Part shown: positions 10,045-23,584 of the stretch, piece by piece | How the letters are laid out: each line of letters begins with the position of its first letter | How positions within the stretch are numbered: position 1 is the first letter of the stretch | Source of the DNA: Tetranychus cinnabarinus | Lineage: Eukaryota; Arthropoda; Arachnida; Trombidiformes; Tetranychidae | DNA: 64,000 bases | Direction of reading: 5' to 3' | Assembly: GCA_022266195.1 (NCBI GenBank) | Contig: WHVY01000001.1 | Coordinates: forward strand, 16,058,001 to 16,122,000 | The notes under the pieces: model-generated | The model's input: the letters and a program-made list of their open reading frames with translations, nothing else | Told to the model about the DNA's origin: nothing | The model's database searches: none | Made by a program: the position numbers and the translations under genes

Positions 10045-13000
10045 TTAGACAGAGGTCATGGTTGTGACTCCTTGTTCCTTTAACACTCGCCGTCTTATTT
10101 CCTCTGTTATTTCAGGTATATCAGGTCGAAATAGTTTCTTCAGTTTCTGTAACAAAAAGATAGAGAAAAAAATGAATGAGATGAAGGAATAAAATAAGAG
10201 AGCAAAGAAAGTAAACAAAATAGAAGAAAGAGAAAGAAGAAAAGCTGAAGAAAAATAGTTAATAGCTCAAGATCGATATTCAACCTCATTCCGTTTCCTT
10301 CCCAGAGTAAAAATTCAAGCTCAAAGGAAAGATGCTGCGCATCAACAACATCCAAATCAATAAAGAAGATGAAGAAAGGAGAAAAGATAAATTTGAAAGA
10401 AACTGTGAGAAAAAAGAGGATGATGAAGATGAAAAAGGGAACAAATTGTTAAGGTTATGCAGCTTTAGACTGGGATTGCTTATGATCTCAATATTATTAT
10501 TATTATTATTATATTTATTATTATGCCAACGATCAGTTGCTTTTCACGATCAAAATCAACGAAAACCCCATTTACAAAGTTACTTCTTTCATTACCTTCA
10601 TCTTCATCTTCTCTTTCTCCACATCTTCTTTTTCATCTTCCTCCTTCTCCTCCTCCAATCCCTTCAAACTACATCTTCTCTTACTGTTACCATTGCAACT
10701 TTCAATACATCTATTTTGTCTACTTTTCCTTCTCCTTCTTAAGCGTTCAGTTTTTTTTCTTCGTAGCTTTTCTTCGTTGAACCTGACTTTTTTTCAAGTG
10801 TACAATTGGGTCGTCATTTTTTTCTGTCTATAAAAAAATGATGCCGAGTTCAACTGTTCTTGTTACCTCTTGCGTTGTTCCTGGTGTTACCCAATAAATG
10901 TAAATAGCATAACCAGGTACACATAACATGGATGATAAAGCAAGAAGCCAACCAATCAGTTGACCCCACCATGGGTAAACATAATCCATGTATGTCAATG
11001 GTTTGTATTTCATAAGGCTATAAATGAATATTCCGACACAGATGATTGGAGTGGTTACTGTCCAAGATATTTTCCACCATATACTAGGCTCATAACCCAT
11101 CATATCTCTTAAATTGTCGTAATATCGATTTACCCCTGAAAATTGAGCCAATTTGCAATCAATCCAGATTTGAACATGAAAAAAAGAGAAACAAAAGATT
11201 GTTAAAAAATTGTTGAAAAAATCAATGGCATTAATAAAGTGGATAACATTTCAAATCACAAGTAAACTCAACTCGTAAAATTTATATAAATTATTATATC
11301 ATGAAAAGATGGTAAAACTAACAGAGATGTAATCACAATGAAAGGACAGTTGATGAGGAAATGATGTTTGCTCAAAGAGTTATTGTGGCAAATAATTGAA
11401 ACATAAGATCTAACTTCACTGACTGTTTGATTACAATTTTGTTTGATTGATTTTTGTTCTACCTCCGACCAACCCTGAAAGACTGATTAACATGGAAATT
11501 TGCTATTACAAGTTATATAAATGATTAAATGTTTCCATAATTTATTATTGCCCAAGATTAAAGGATAAAAAAAGCACAGCGTAATATTAAAAAAAACGTT
11601 GTGCCTAATGATTAATTAAACTTACCGTAACTCCAACCTATTGAAATAACTTCACAAAAAACAAGGAATAACAGTGCAAAGCCACTGGATGCATAGTAAT
11701 TAAAAAGTTCAAACCAATAAACGCCACCCTGTAAGTAAAATAATTGTAGTTTTAATGATAATGATTAAGAATCGTATAACCTTTCTAGAAGCTTTCCATT
11801 CATTGTAAAGATCAAGCAAATTGTTCAATTAAAGGCACAAAAGCTTATGAATATTGATATTGAAAGTGGTTTTCACAATTAGAATGAAAAGAATCACGTA
11901 AGAAGACTTTGTTCATCGTTCCATATTTCATCATGAACACTTCATCTTAATCTCTTGGTAATAATGTTGCTGATTATTCATTGAACATTGATGATCAACA
12001 TTAACAAGTAAATAGTTATTTGTAAATTGAACAATCTATTGAAGAAGAGGTTAAAAGATAAAGTCAATTGGCATTTGATGGAGTGCAATCAAGGAAAATG
12101 TTGTGTACATTTGTTGGTATTAACAGACCCTTGATTGATTTGTAAATTCAGCTAAATTCATTTTTCAATAACAACAGATTTCAAGTATAATTCAGTGAAA
12201 TAAAAAGTCTCGATAAATCAAATGCGTTCATCGTCAGAGGGAAAAAAAGCTTTCAGGGTTAAAAAGTTGTTTACATGGTTATTATTTTGCTAGGAATGCT
12301 GTTATGCTTAGTAAGCAATAATGAGTGGTTTGGAGTGAAATTTTTTTTGCATCAATTGGATAAGTTAACAGCAATACCAAATGAACCATTGAATGATTAA
12401 GTTAACAATTTAAGGTTGAACAAAGCAAAAAGTGAATCATAATATTCACAAGAATGGAAATCTTCAAGTGGAGAGAAGAAAAAAACTTATGGTAACTGAT
12501 TTTGTAAATATCATGTTATGAGTTATTGTGTGAGAAAGGGAAGCAAATAGGGAAATAAAAGCCTAAATTTTGGGAATGGTAATGATGATTAAAATTTTTG
12601 ATGATGACAGAATGAGAATAAAAGTGATGAAAATATACAGAGTAAAAGATGATGAAGGATTTCATGATGAAAATTGAGGTGAATCTACCTTTTTACAGTA
12701 AAGGTAGATTGCCTTTTTGCATATTAAAGGTCTTTTTAAGATATTTTTGTGCAGGCAAAATAACAGGGAATATCATGAGACATTATTCATGGTTAACATC
12801 ATTCCAAGGGTAACTAAGCATTTAGCTTTGTTTGGCTCAAGCTTTTTGCTCTTTTTTTCAATAAAATCTGTTTTCTTCTTCATCATGTTGTTGTTCAGGG
12901 GAAGACAAATTCTCTGAATATTTTTCATACGCTGGGTTCGAAATTTTTGAATACAATTTGCATGAGTATTTTGCATTGAAAGGAAAGATGAAAAGAAAAT

Positions 13001-16000
13001 TTATCTTTCAAGAAAAAAAAACACAACTAAATGATTGTTCAACATAACCTTAAGCAGTTGGATCGTTTTACCAATTACATTTGTACTATTTACAACAATA
13101 ACATTAAATTATCAATACTCAGAGTTAATCAATCAATCATCTTCAGAATATGCTATAATTCATATTAGAGTGAAACTAGTTTATCCAAATGTTTTGACCA
13201 TTCGGATGATAAATATTTTTCCCTATTATTTATCAATATCAATATCAATATCTGAAATGCCAATAATAGCAGCATTAACGAAAATTGCTAAATAATGATT
13301 CAATAATTAAATATGATTCCTGGTTCTTGTTTCTTTTCCAATGAATGGTAATTTTTCATGATTAGCTCGCTTTAAGTCGATTATCGAACAGGGAATGAAA
13401 ATCTTACCTGGACGACAAAAAAAAATCCAATAATATAAGATATAAGACAGATAAATGCGATAAAGGCTTCTTTATGTTTTCTCAATACAGATGGCCATTC
13501 ATCGACAACGGCAGTGACGAAACCTTCCATCGTACAGAACTGCAGATTGAAATGAGACAAAAAAATAACATATTAGTAAATGAATGAATGAAAAAGAGGA
13601 AATTGATGAAGTAAATCCAAGTGATTTAAATTGAAATTAAATAACCTATTTTGTTAGTTCAATTTGACAATATTAAACTTGGATTGGGTTTTTTTGATTG
13701 ATACCAAAGCTTTTCAAGAATTGACATTTTGTCTTGTCAAAATTTGATAAAGACAAAAAGGTCATAATATTTTTTGTTGTAAAATTTACTGTTTCTTTAA
13801 GAGATTGTTGTAAAATCAATTTTTATCAAATAAATGTAGATATCAAAGTCATTCACTGGACAACTGTCAACTAACAAGTTCATTTTTCATTTGGTTATGA
13901 AATCTCACAAAATTTTTCATCATGAAATTCCATTGAGTCTAGTAAAATGATACTTACTTGACTGTCCAAACCTAACATAAGAATCATAACAAAAAAGAGG
14001 ACAGACCATAAAGGTGAGATTGGAAGATGAAGAGTTGCTGATGGATATGCCAAGAAAGCAAGTCCTGAGCCTGTAAAGATGAGAGAAGAAAACAGAATTA
14101 GTTTGAGAATGAAAATGATGAAAATTTGAAATGAAATGAAATCATCTTGCTTTCATCAAATAAGGTTAGTTAAGATGTTGAAGAAAAAATGAGAAAATCT
14201 TTAAAGTCAATGTCTTCATGCTAACCCATTGGTTAAATTAGTAAATTTAAAATGCATAATTTGCAAACTCAATGAAGGCAAATTTTGTATTGTTGAAAAT
14301 AGTTAAGCTGTTTCATGTTTTGTGAAATTGCCTAATTTTTAAGATGAAACTCAGAATTCTGAATACATGAGCTTGTAAATGTAAAGCAAAGTAATCTGAA
14401 GAATTTAAAGTTCGATAAGAATTTTTATCACAACAAAGTTACAATATTTTACAATAGTAGGGAGAAAAAGAAAGAATGAAAAGGTTTTGGTTTGGTGATA
14501 GATCGATAAAAAAGAATGAATGATGAGGATGAAATGGAGATGAAGATGAAAGGATGAGAGGATGATAGAGTAAAAAAGGTTTTGAGTTGAAAGTAAAAAA
14601 AAGTGTAACGATAAATAGCACATTTATAATGATAAAGTTGCCTAAACTGAAACAATAGATGATTTGCTTTTGATCGTTTTTTCACCGAGAGATGCTTTTT
14701 GTTGAGAAAGAAGAGGATGATGATGATGATGATAATGATGAAAGTCAGTAAGTGAACCGTTGCTTTTACTTTTTTTTGTGTTACCGTAACTAGTATATTA
14801 AGAAATGTGTTATCAATTGACTTTAAGGATGAAACCATTTTGAACCAGAAAACAACAAAAAAGTCTAAAAGCATAGACCAATGGACAGTTTTATCCGAAA
14901 CATTCAGTATTTTTGTTAAAGTAAGTAAACATTAAAGTAAATAATGTTAAAAAGCTGATAAATATTGTTTAGAGGCTAATATTGTCCTGAGCCTTTTCAC
15001 TCCACAGCATTTTTTAGGTCTTGTTGGTCAGGAATAATAAAAATAAAGATGATAATAAATTAACCACTCGTTAAAGTGCTCATCTACCTGATGTTGCAAC
15101 TTCATCAATAGGTCTATTCTGTTCATGAGCCATGAATCCGATTATGCTAAATATCACGAATCCAGCAAATATTGAGGTTCCACTGTTGATACATGATATA
15201 ATCAATGCGTCCCTGTAGTAAGAGAAAAATGCAAAATTAGTTGATTTTGTTTCTATTAACATTAAAAAAGATTGATCGCTAGTTTGAGTAAACTCTCATC
15301 AATCCTATCTTATAATTTTTTCAATCCTTCCGTAGTAAAAGGTAACATTTATTGATTTGTTGAACTTGAACTGCAATAATTCAACAATCCAAGAGATGCT
15401 CTCATTTACCTGTGCATCAACTTACCTTTGAACATTGTTATTGTATTTATTGTAACTTCCTAAAGCTATAAGAGCTCCTAAACCAAGACCATATGAGAAA
15501 AATATTTGGGTTGCTGCATCAATCCATACCTAATTGAAAAAAGGGAGAGTATTAAATAGTGAAACAATTAGCAATGAAAAGTTTATGTTGAATGAAAAAT
15601 GAATGGCAAGAAAGTAAATATAAGAATATCAATGTTATTTGAAATGTTAGCTTGAATGGAATGAAACTGTCAATATTAAAGCCTATCAAGTTAGTTTGTT
15701 TGGTTACTCAATGGGAACTTTAAGGAAATGGGAAAAGTAGAGTTATTATTAAGAAGAAAATAAGGGAAAAAAGAAGATGAAGAAAATCTCATTTTGTTTG
15801 TATTCATTGAATGACAAGTTAACCAAGTCAAGGTAACGATGAAAAATACGATTTGATTGACAGAGTTGATGATTTTTTATGTAAACCAGTATCAAGAAGG
15901 GAAGAAAAAGTCAGACAAAAACATTGAATCATGATAGTTACATGAGCCTTGTTAACTTGACTTCTGGTTGCGACAACCTTAATTGAGTTGATGTAAAAAT

Positions 16001-19000
16001 AAAGTTGATTTTGCCTTCATCATAATCATCTTTATTCTTATAATATTTACCTTCTCACCAAAAAGGATAGATAGAATGTAATGATAAAAGTATAAAAAAA
16101 GAAATACTTACATCTGATTCTGTTATTCTATCTATTTTAGGTCTCAAATAATACAAGATACCATCACCAGCTCCAGGTAAGGTAACACCACGAATCAATA
16201 AAATAATCAAAAGTACATATGGAAATAAAGCGGTGAAATAAACAACCTAGAAAATGAAAAATGAAAAACAAATGAAAGGTTAGTCGATACATTGAACAAT
16301 ACATTGCAACAAATTGACTCAAAACCAAAAAATTTACTCCATATTTATTAGTATACCTCAATTTTATACACCAAGCAAATAAAATTAACACAACAATTGA
16401 TTAAATTTTCATGAAAAATATCGAAGACTCAGTGACAATCAATGATTACAATAAAAAAGGTTAAAAACGGTTGAGATTGAAAAAACCTAAAACTGCAAAG
16501 CAAACAAAATGGCTGCATAAAAGAGTTGAACTCTTACGAATCAAAATTTTCGCTCCTTTTCAACTTGAAGCTTGACACCAAAGTCAGTCGATACATTGAT
16601 AGAGAGCAAATTTATTTTTAGCCCTTTCTAACTATTACATACACTTTTTAAATTTCATTGAACTAATTTTGAATTATGAACAAATCGAGATTTGAAAATC
16701 TGATTAAATGAAAATACGATCTCTTTACAATACTTTGAGTTACATCATTTACTGATACACTTTTACTGGTGTTTTTTGCTAGATTTAAACTCAAATGGAC
16801 TTGAAATATAACTTTCACTTCATTTATTTGTAACCTGAATTTAGGTCAGCCTCATCCTTTTCCCATCACCATTTTCATCATCTGTATCATTATATCTGAA
16901 CTTTTTTTATTAGCAGATAGATCCATTAATAAATCATTTCCCTCAAGCAAACAACCGAGACATAAAAGAAGTAAAAATGAATTGAAAACCATTCGATTCC
17001 ATGTTGATTTAAAGTTTACAAATTGGTTACAATATTTACAAGTAATCAATTAATAGTCATTAATATGATAACGATGCTTGATCATCGTGTTTAAGCATCA
17101 ATTAAATCATAGTTTTTCAAATTATTCAATAGACTTCAACATTTAAATCAAATGCAAAACAAATCCCAGGATAAAATAGTGAGTTAATGTCTTCAGCATT
17201 TTAACATTGATTTTTAGCTAGGAATACAAAGCTTGACAATTCAGTGAATTGAAGTTAATTGTAATTTAATAAGCAACAGTGAAATTGGAAATATTGTCCA
17301 GTGAGAAATAAAATTAACCAAATTGGTCAAGATCAAGCTCAATTGGTTGCAATTGAACCCAATTTGATATGAAATTATTTTATACAGCAAATTAACTTTT
17401 CCTTGACGGAATAACCATGATTTATATTGAAACATTTTGATTTACTGCAGCTATTGTAAGTCAATTGGACTATCTCACTTTACCATGAACACCTTTTATT
17501 ATTTTTTTCTTTCTCCTTTATTCCCTCTTCTGTCATCTTTCACTGATCATCTTCATCATCTCTGTTAGCTGATAATTCATCAAACTTAGAGTTAACTGTT
17601 ACCTTTGATGTAAACTCATAATAGGAACCTTATTGAATTACAATTTACCTTATCTGGTTCACTTTGGGTTCTCAGTTTTTTTTTCTGGTCAACTCAATAT
17701 TAACTGGTTCAAATAAAGTATCATTCCAAGTTGACTCATTGTTGTTTGATAAAATCACCAGATAATGTACAATGTAAATGAACTTGCGTTGCACCAATTT
17801 TCACCCTTTATAAAACAGATTGAGTGAAACAAAAGTGAACTTTGAAATGATGAACATTACCATTTTTCACCAAACATATTATCTTCATTTTCGTCATTCT
17901 TATTATTTTACCAACAATGATAATAATGATGATTATGTTGATGAAAACATTGTTAAATTGTAACAATAATCAGGGCAAAAAGAAAGTAAGAATCAAATGA
18001 AACCAGAACGGAAATCGATTACATTGAATGCACTGATAATAGTCAAGAGTTTTGCCTCTAATATCTCAAGCTAACATGGATTCAATCTGGGGAATGGAAT
18101 GGATTGAAAAGATGTTCATGGCAAGGAAATGGATGAAGATGATGATGATAAAAGAGCAAAGTAAGACAAAGAAAGTTGAGAAAATAAGCTTTTTTCTCTA
18201 TTATCTGGTTAACCATTTTCTGGTTTTAATGGTAACCCAAAACGAGGTAACCATTTTCAATTATTTACCTATTATTTTCGACTTCTTTTCAACCTTTTTC
18301 AGATCAACTTATTGATTAAATGAAAAATTAAACACAATTGATTAACAGTTCAAGTTTAAAACTATTAACTGTCGATGCAAAAATCTGGTTATCATTATGG
18401 TTATGGTTAAGGTTATGCAGAAACCAGAAAATGTTTCCTTGCCTACTTGCTTCAATATTTGGGTTAAACTGATTGAGAGTTTGATTGTGACTCGATTGTT
18501 GTGACAACCAAAATGGCAAATGATTAATGATTATACCTTGATGAGGATTATTAAAAATTGTTATTTAAATGATTAAAATGTTGTTGGCTCTTTTTTTTTC
18601 TGGTTCAACATTTTGGTTTAGTTTAAAGTACAAGTTAACATGAGTAGCATAATACCTTCTGAGTAACTAGATATCATCAATTATAACTCTTGAATTTTTT
18701 AACTGAATTTACAATGGATATCAATTTACAGGTTAGAATTATCTTGAAAGTAAAATGCTGTGAGGATAATCATCAGTCAGGATAACATTGACCGTTAATT
18801 TTAATCACCAAAAGTGACTAAGGTAAAGATTGTGCTTCTAGGCCTAAGAGTTGAAATGTTATCTCAAAGTTTACTCAAGATTGAGAAAAGGTTCAGAGCT
18901 TGGAGAGGAAAAAAACACAAGTAATCATCATGAGAAGCAAACAAATGAGTTTAAATCAGAATGAGCAAAAAACACTATTAATTACAATAGATCAGTAATT

Positions 19001-22000
19001 ACTGGTCTATTGTAAGGCAATTTTCATTAAAACCTAAATTTAGGTTACAAATGGAAAGGAGTTGAGTAAATAAACAAATAATCGTTGGCCTGTTTTTGCA
19101 CTCCATTTGTGAATAATGACAAACACAGATAATACAGGAAAATAGGTAATGATAACAGGGAGTGAGAATTGAGAATTGAAAAGATATAAGAATAATAAAA
19201 AAGTGAATATCTTGATAGTGATCAGATTGCTCGGTAGAGAATGAAATTGAATAACTTCTCCATGAGCAATCCCAATCAATGATTTCTTCTTGCTTTTTCC
19301 TCATCATCATCATCATCATCATCCTTTTCTGATCAAGTCAACCTTTCCATGAATATCTAGAGATTTTCATTCCATTTTGAGAATCGATTTTTGTTTGTTG
19401 TTGCTGTTCATGTTATTTGTTTGTTTCCCTCTTCGAATACAAATTGACAAGGAAAGTATTGAAGTAACAAACAAAAATAGGCAAACAAACAAATTTTAAC
19501 AAATAGTGGGAAATGAAAAACAATTGAACAATTGGAAACCACAGGAATAAATAATGTTCAATTCATTTTTCACCCAACAAACCAAGTATATTGGGAAACA
19601 GATTAATGAATCCAAAAGCAAAATTTAAATATAACTCAACTTTGCTGTTGAGATTTATTAATAATAGCAATTCAGTAGTTTAATTAAATTTTACTAATCT
19701 TAATATTGTAATGCTTGAGAGTGGTTTCAATTGAAAAATGTTGATTTATCTTTAAAGGTTGAGCTTTTCAAGCATCACAGCTGATCCTGGAATCATGTTC
19801 AATGTTGGATATTTGCATGTTTATCAATCATTTTTGACGATTGATTCTGATAATGTACAAAAGGTGAAAATGATTTTGGTACAAAAATCAAAATATGTAA
19901 AGGTAAAGTGTAACAATTAATTGGAAATGGATTTTCATTTGGATATGCTTTTTGCTGCTTCGCTATTTTACCTTGGATGCTACTTGCATCAGGCTAGTTA
20001 AAGAGTGTCTACAATTTATTGATCGTCAGATGAAAAGAGAGCAAAGAAGAGAAGATGAGAGAGAGAGGATGAAAGAAGCAAATAGATGAGAGATGATGAG
20101 GATGAAAAAAGGAGAGAGCAAATATGATGCTTCGCTGAAAAAAAGCTCTCAGCTTACAAATTGAGACACAATTATGGGTAAACGGTGAGAGAAAAGGATG
20201 ATTTGACTTTGTATTATTTCAAAGTCCAATAACAGAGTATGAGGATGCGGATGATAATGATGATGATCATGGTAATGATGATCAAAGTTTTAAAAAATTC
20301 ATTTACTTGGCATGGAAATGAAAAGGGCTAGATATTGATTAGTTGAAAGTGAGTTTTGTTTTCATATTATAATTTACTTTCAATCAATTGTAAAATCTTT
20401 TTGTTTTTCCTTACTTTCCATTGTAATACCTTAGTTAACCATAATTTTTGATCGACTTTTCAGCAAATTTTTTCCTTCCTCTCTTTGCCATTGTAAAGAA
20501 ATTAAATTAACTATTGATTGTTTCAATATTTAGGTTTTGTTAGCATTTTGCAAAAACAGCAACACTTTTCAAATGCTTTCATCTGCGTTCAATCAACTTA
20601 CAAACACTTCAACTTCAACTGAATCAGCAAGTTAAATGTGCTTTTTCTGTTGATTGAAATTATTTCATTTGATTCAAGAACAGAAAATTGTCAATCTTGA
20701 GATTACAATTTTAAATTAAATTGTTATTAATTTTGCTTTTATGGACTTGGCAAGTTTGCACTTGAAAAGGTTTAACTGTACTTCAAATGTTTGCAAAGTG
20801 AAGTTATTTGAAATAATTAAATTTTGAAATGATTAACTGATTAAGCAAAATGTGGTTGAAAAGGGTAAAATTAATGGAAAAATAAGATGAGAAAAGATTA
20901 TGATAAAATGAAGAAGGAAGGAAGAAACAAATTAAATACAATTATTTTGTGATTGAATCAATAATAATACAATCAACATCATCTTTTGTCAACTTCAAGA
21001 TGAGGTTAAAAAAGTAAAGATGATAGTAAGGTAAAAAGATGAACCAAGAAAGGTGTATAAAAGGTGGACTTATCTTCATCATCTTAATCACAATATTGAC
21101 CAAGTGGAAAAGCCAAGCCACTTTACATTGACAATTCTAGACTTGATGTATTTATAATGATATAATCAAACTTTGGTAAATATTTAATTTTCAGGAGAAA
21201 CCGGTAAAAGCTGAATGTTGAAGGTAAAGAAAATGCTACTCAGCAGTAATCATTGATTGACACTTGAGTTTTAAGTTTACTTTAAATAAATTTGTAGCTT
21301 TGATTTTGGAGACTTTTAGGCTTTTGGTTTTAAAGTCAACTTGGGTTTTGATTGTAAATCAATTATCTTACCTTTCCAGTCCATTTGACTCCTTTCCAGA
21401 TGCAAAAATAACATACAATCCATGATACAGCAAGTGTAACTGCCAGTGGCCAGCGAATTTCACCCAAATCATGTAATCCCGATGTTACCTGGAGAACTTG
21501 TCTTTCCCAGTATTCCTTGACGGGACTTCGATAATTTGAAGTGTTGAGAAGTCGACAATCATCGAGAAATGTGATTGGATCGGATCTACAGTTTGTCCAT
21601 TTAATTTTAAGATCGGAATCAGTGATACAACTTTTGGTATTCCATGGGTTGTTACAATCCCGCCAAGGAACATCCAATCCAAGGGAACTCCAAGCATAAT
21701 ATAATGCCCAAGCCAAGACAACAATGTAAAATGTGTTCAGCCAAAAGGCCATAACAGCCGCAGCGTAGCCAACACCTAAAAAGAGGAGAAAAAAATTAAA
21801 CATTAATAAATTATTGATAAATCCAAGAGTAAGGAGTGAAAGTTATGACAATTCAATTTCAATGAATCATATTCATTCTCATAATTACCCTTGAATATTG
21901 GACAGATTCGCCATACACCGATTCCTCCGATACCAAGAAACTGTCCCAATGATATTTCCAAAAAAAATGCTGGGATTCCAGCTAAAAACAGGCAAATACA

Positions 22001-23584
22001 ATATGGAACTAGAAATGCACCTGAAAGGGGAAAAGAACAGAAAACGTTGATTAAAAATTGGATTCTCTCAGAGTTTGTCATCAAGGCTGGGAATCGAGGA
22101 TTGGTAAAGCTTGTAATAACTACAATTTAAGTCTAATTGTGATTGTCTCTCTAATACCATTAAAATGTACAACCAGTAGGTAATTGGCATAATGATTGCT
22201 GTTATACAGATGAGAAGTCAAGGTTAATTTAGGTTAACATGATTGTTGTTGTAATCTGTAAGTTGATAACCTTTTTTTATATCTTCCTTATACTGTTGAA
22301 TTATTATTAACATTAATATAATATTATAATAATGATTATTATTACCATTATTAGTATTAATATTGGTATATATTAGTGTATTGCTTTGCCTGTATCACTG
22401 GATATATTCAATTACATTGTATATTCAATTATTTTATTGACATGTTATTTGATCATCTTAGCCCATTAAAAACTATTATAATATTGTATAAGATATAATT
22501 TGATCAAATTTGTTTAAAATTAACACAATAATGAACATTAAATTGAATTTTGTTGACAGTTTCATCAAGATTAATAGTTGCTATTTAATATTAAAATTTA
22601 ATGCCAATTGTTTCAATTTTATACACAACTTTCACTGTAATGCATTAGACGGCTAATTTTTCAACAAAAGTTTGACTTTCATCCAAGAATTGCGTTAATT
22701 AAAGCTAAAAAATTGGAAGATTATCAAATTTTGTAAACAATCGGATCGATCAAGCTCAAGTTTAGAAGAATTGGAAATTCAAACGTTGATATTTCACTGG
22801 ACAATTTAGTCCAGTGAAATCAAGACAACCTTGAATGCGATCTCATAATAAAGATCATTTAAAGAGTAATTCAAAACCTTGATTGCTAGGAGAATCAAAC
22901 CTCAAATTTGTTCACCCACACAGTGGGTCTGATGATTGCAAGGTAATCAGCTATTAAATTTTCAAAAATCAGGTAACATGTTAACCCATGCATCTAGCCT
23001 TGAAGTTGATTCAGACTTTTCAACCAGACAGAGAAACTAATTTCTTAAAATCTTCAATCTTAATGGTGACTACAATGGTTGGCAAATCATTTACCGAAAC
23101 AATTTAACCCTCGTATTGATGGTTATCAAATTGTTATTAAAATCTCTCCATTAATCAACTCTGGGAAATTTGTATCAAATCTAAAAGATGTATCCTTAAT
23201 AAATCTAAAGCTTAAATGCTTTACCAATCTAGGGGGAGAAATGGTTAAGAATTGAATGAATTATTAGTTAACTGGTGTCGACTGGGTTTAATTGGGTGAA
23301 AATGGGTATTTACCTCCTCCATTCTTATAACAAAGGTAAGGAAATCTCCAAACATTTCCGAGACCAATGGCGTAACCAATACACGACATTAAGAAATCAA
23401 GCTTTCCTGACCACTGTCCACGCTCATTAGTCTCTTCACTCAATAATTTTACCTCTGTAGGCACCAAATTACTATTTTGCGCTCCACCATTGGCCCGAGC
23501 CGGACGACTACCTGAACCCGAATTATTACCACCTCCACCAGAACCAGGGCGAGAAAAGCTATTCATTTCCACTTTATCAGTCAT
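10045..23584 (-). CDS. Gat: Sodium- and chloride-dependent GABA transporter (SLC6, GAT-1 type)
   Basis: Exons complement(join(10045..10146, 10867..11135, 11626..11728, 13408..13539, 13958..14070, 15088..15212, 15426..15529, 16112..16246, 21372..21775, 21889..22020, 23314..23584)), 629 residues, all splice phases consistent. The first ATG of the open frame at 23584 was chosen; codons above it have no ATG. An LeuT-fold transporter of twelve membrane segments: TM1 LMSCIGYAIGLGNVWRFPYL (about 65-84, with the sodium/GABA-site Tyr71, Gly76 and Asn77), the large second outer loop with CNNPWNT and its Cys pair, TM6 FFSYGLGLGALIALG (Ser326 for chloride) and TM8 GLDSQF (Asp426, Ser427). These are GAT-1 hallmarks. 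It takes up GABA with sodium and chloride in neurons or glia. The Gly/Ser-rich N-terminus is longer than in human; the C-terminus ends MTSV, a possible PDZ ligand. The 5.1 kb intron at 16247-21371 is the largest. Confidence 0.96.
10490..10524. repeat. ATT microsatellite in the last Gat intron
   Basis: Short run of ATT/TTA triplets with a single interruption. It lies in the intron between the last two Gat exons, next to purine/pyrimidine-biased sequence (10140-10800) that yields spurious open frames on both strands. Confidence 0.7.
14714..14733. repeat. GAT microsatellite in a Gat intron
   Basis: About six GAT triplets followed by a degenerate tail. It lies in the intron between the exons at 14070 and 15088. 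Confidence 0.7.
18982..19015. repeat. 34-base near-perfect palindrome
   Basis: The left half TTACAATAGATCAGTAA is the reverse complement of the right half TTACTGGTCTATTGTAA with one transition mismatch, which would still pair as a G-U wobble in RNA. It lies deep inside the large Gat intron. Confidence 0.75.
19301..19322. repeat. CAT/ATG microsatellite
   Basis: About seven tandem CAT triplets in the large Gat intron. On the minus strand they read as the artificial methionine run of a spurious open frame. Confidence 0.8.
22791..22820. repeat. Perfect 12-base inverted repeat (hairpin) in the first Gat coding intron
   Basis: ATTTCACTGGAC and GTCCAGTGAAAT are exact reverse complements around a six-base loop AATTTA. 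No terminal duplications or enclosed frame were seen. Related fragments (TTCACTGGACAA at about 13853, TTGTCCAGTGAGAAA at about 17293) occur elsewhere in Gat introns. Confidence 0.75.

Larger units (their letters stand above)
16247..21371 (-). other. Largest Gat intron (5.1 kb), no nested gene seen
   Basis: This is bounded by the donor GTAAGATAAT after the TM5-side exon and the acceptor CATTTTCTAG. I find no coding-like frame on either strand. It contains a CAT microsatellite (19301-19322), a 34-base near-palindrome (18982-19015), purine-rich runs near 20030-20125 and many GATGAT stretches. Confidence 0.7.

Noticed and set aside
10332..10833. Several overlapping frames on both strands
   Set aside because: Produced by purine/pyrimidine-biased simple sequence in a Gat intron; products are Leu/Phe/Ser runs.
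12925..12945. GGGTTCGAAATT resembling a tRNA B box
   Set aside because: No A box at the right distance and no cloverleaf can be drawn around it.
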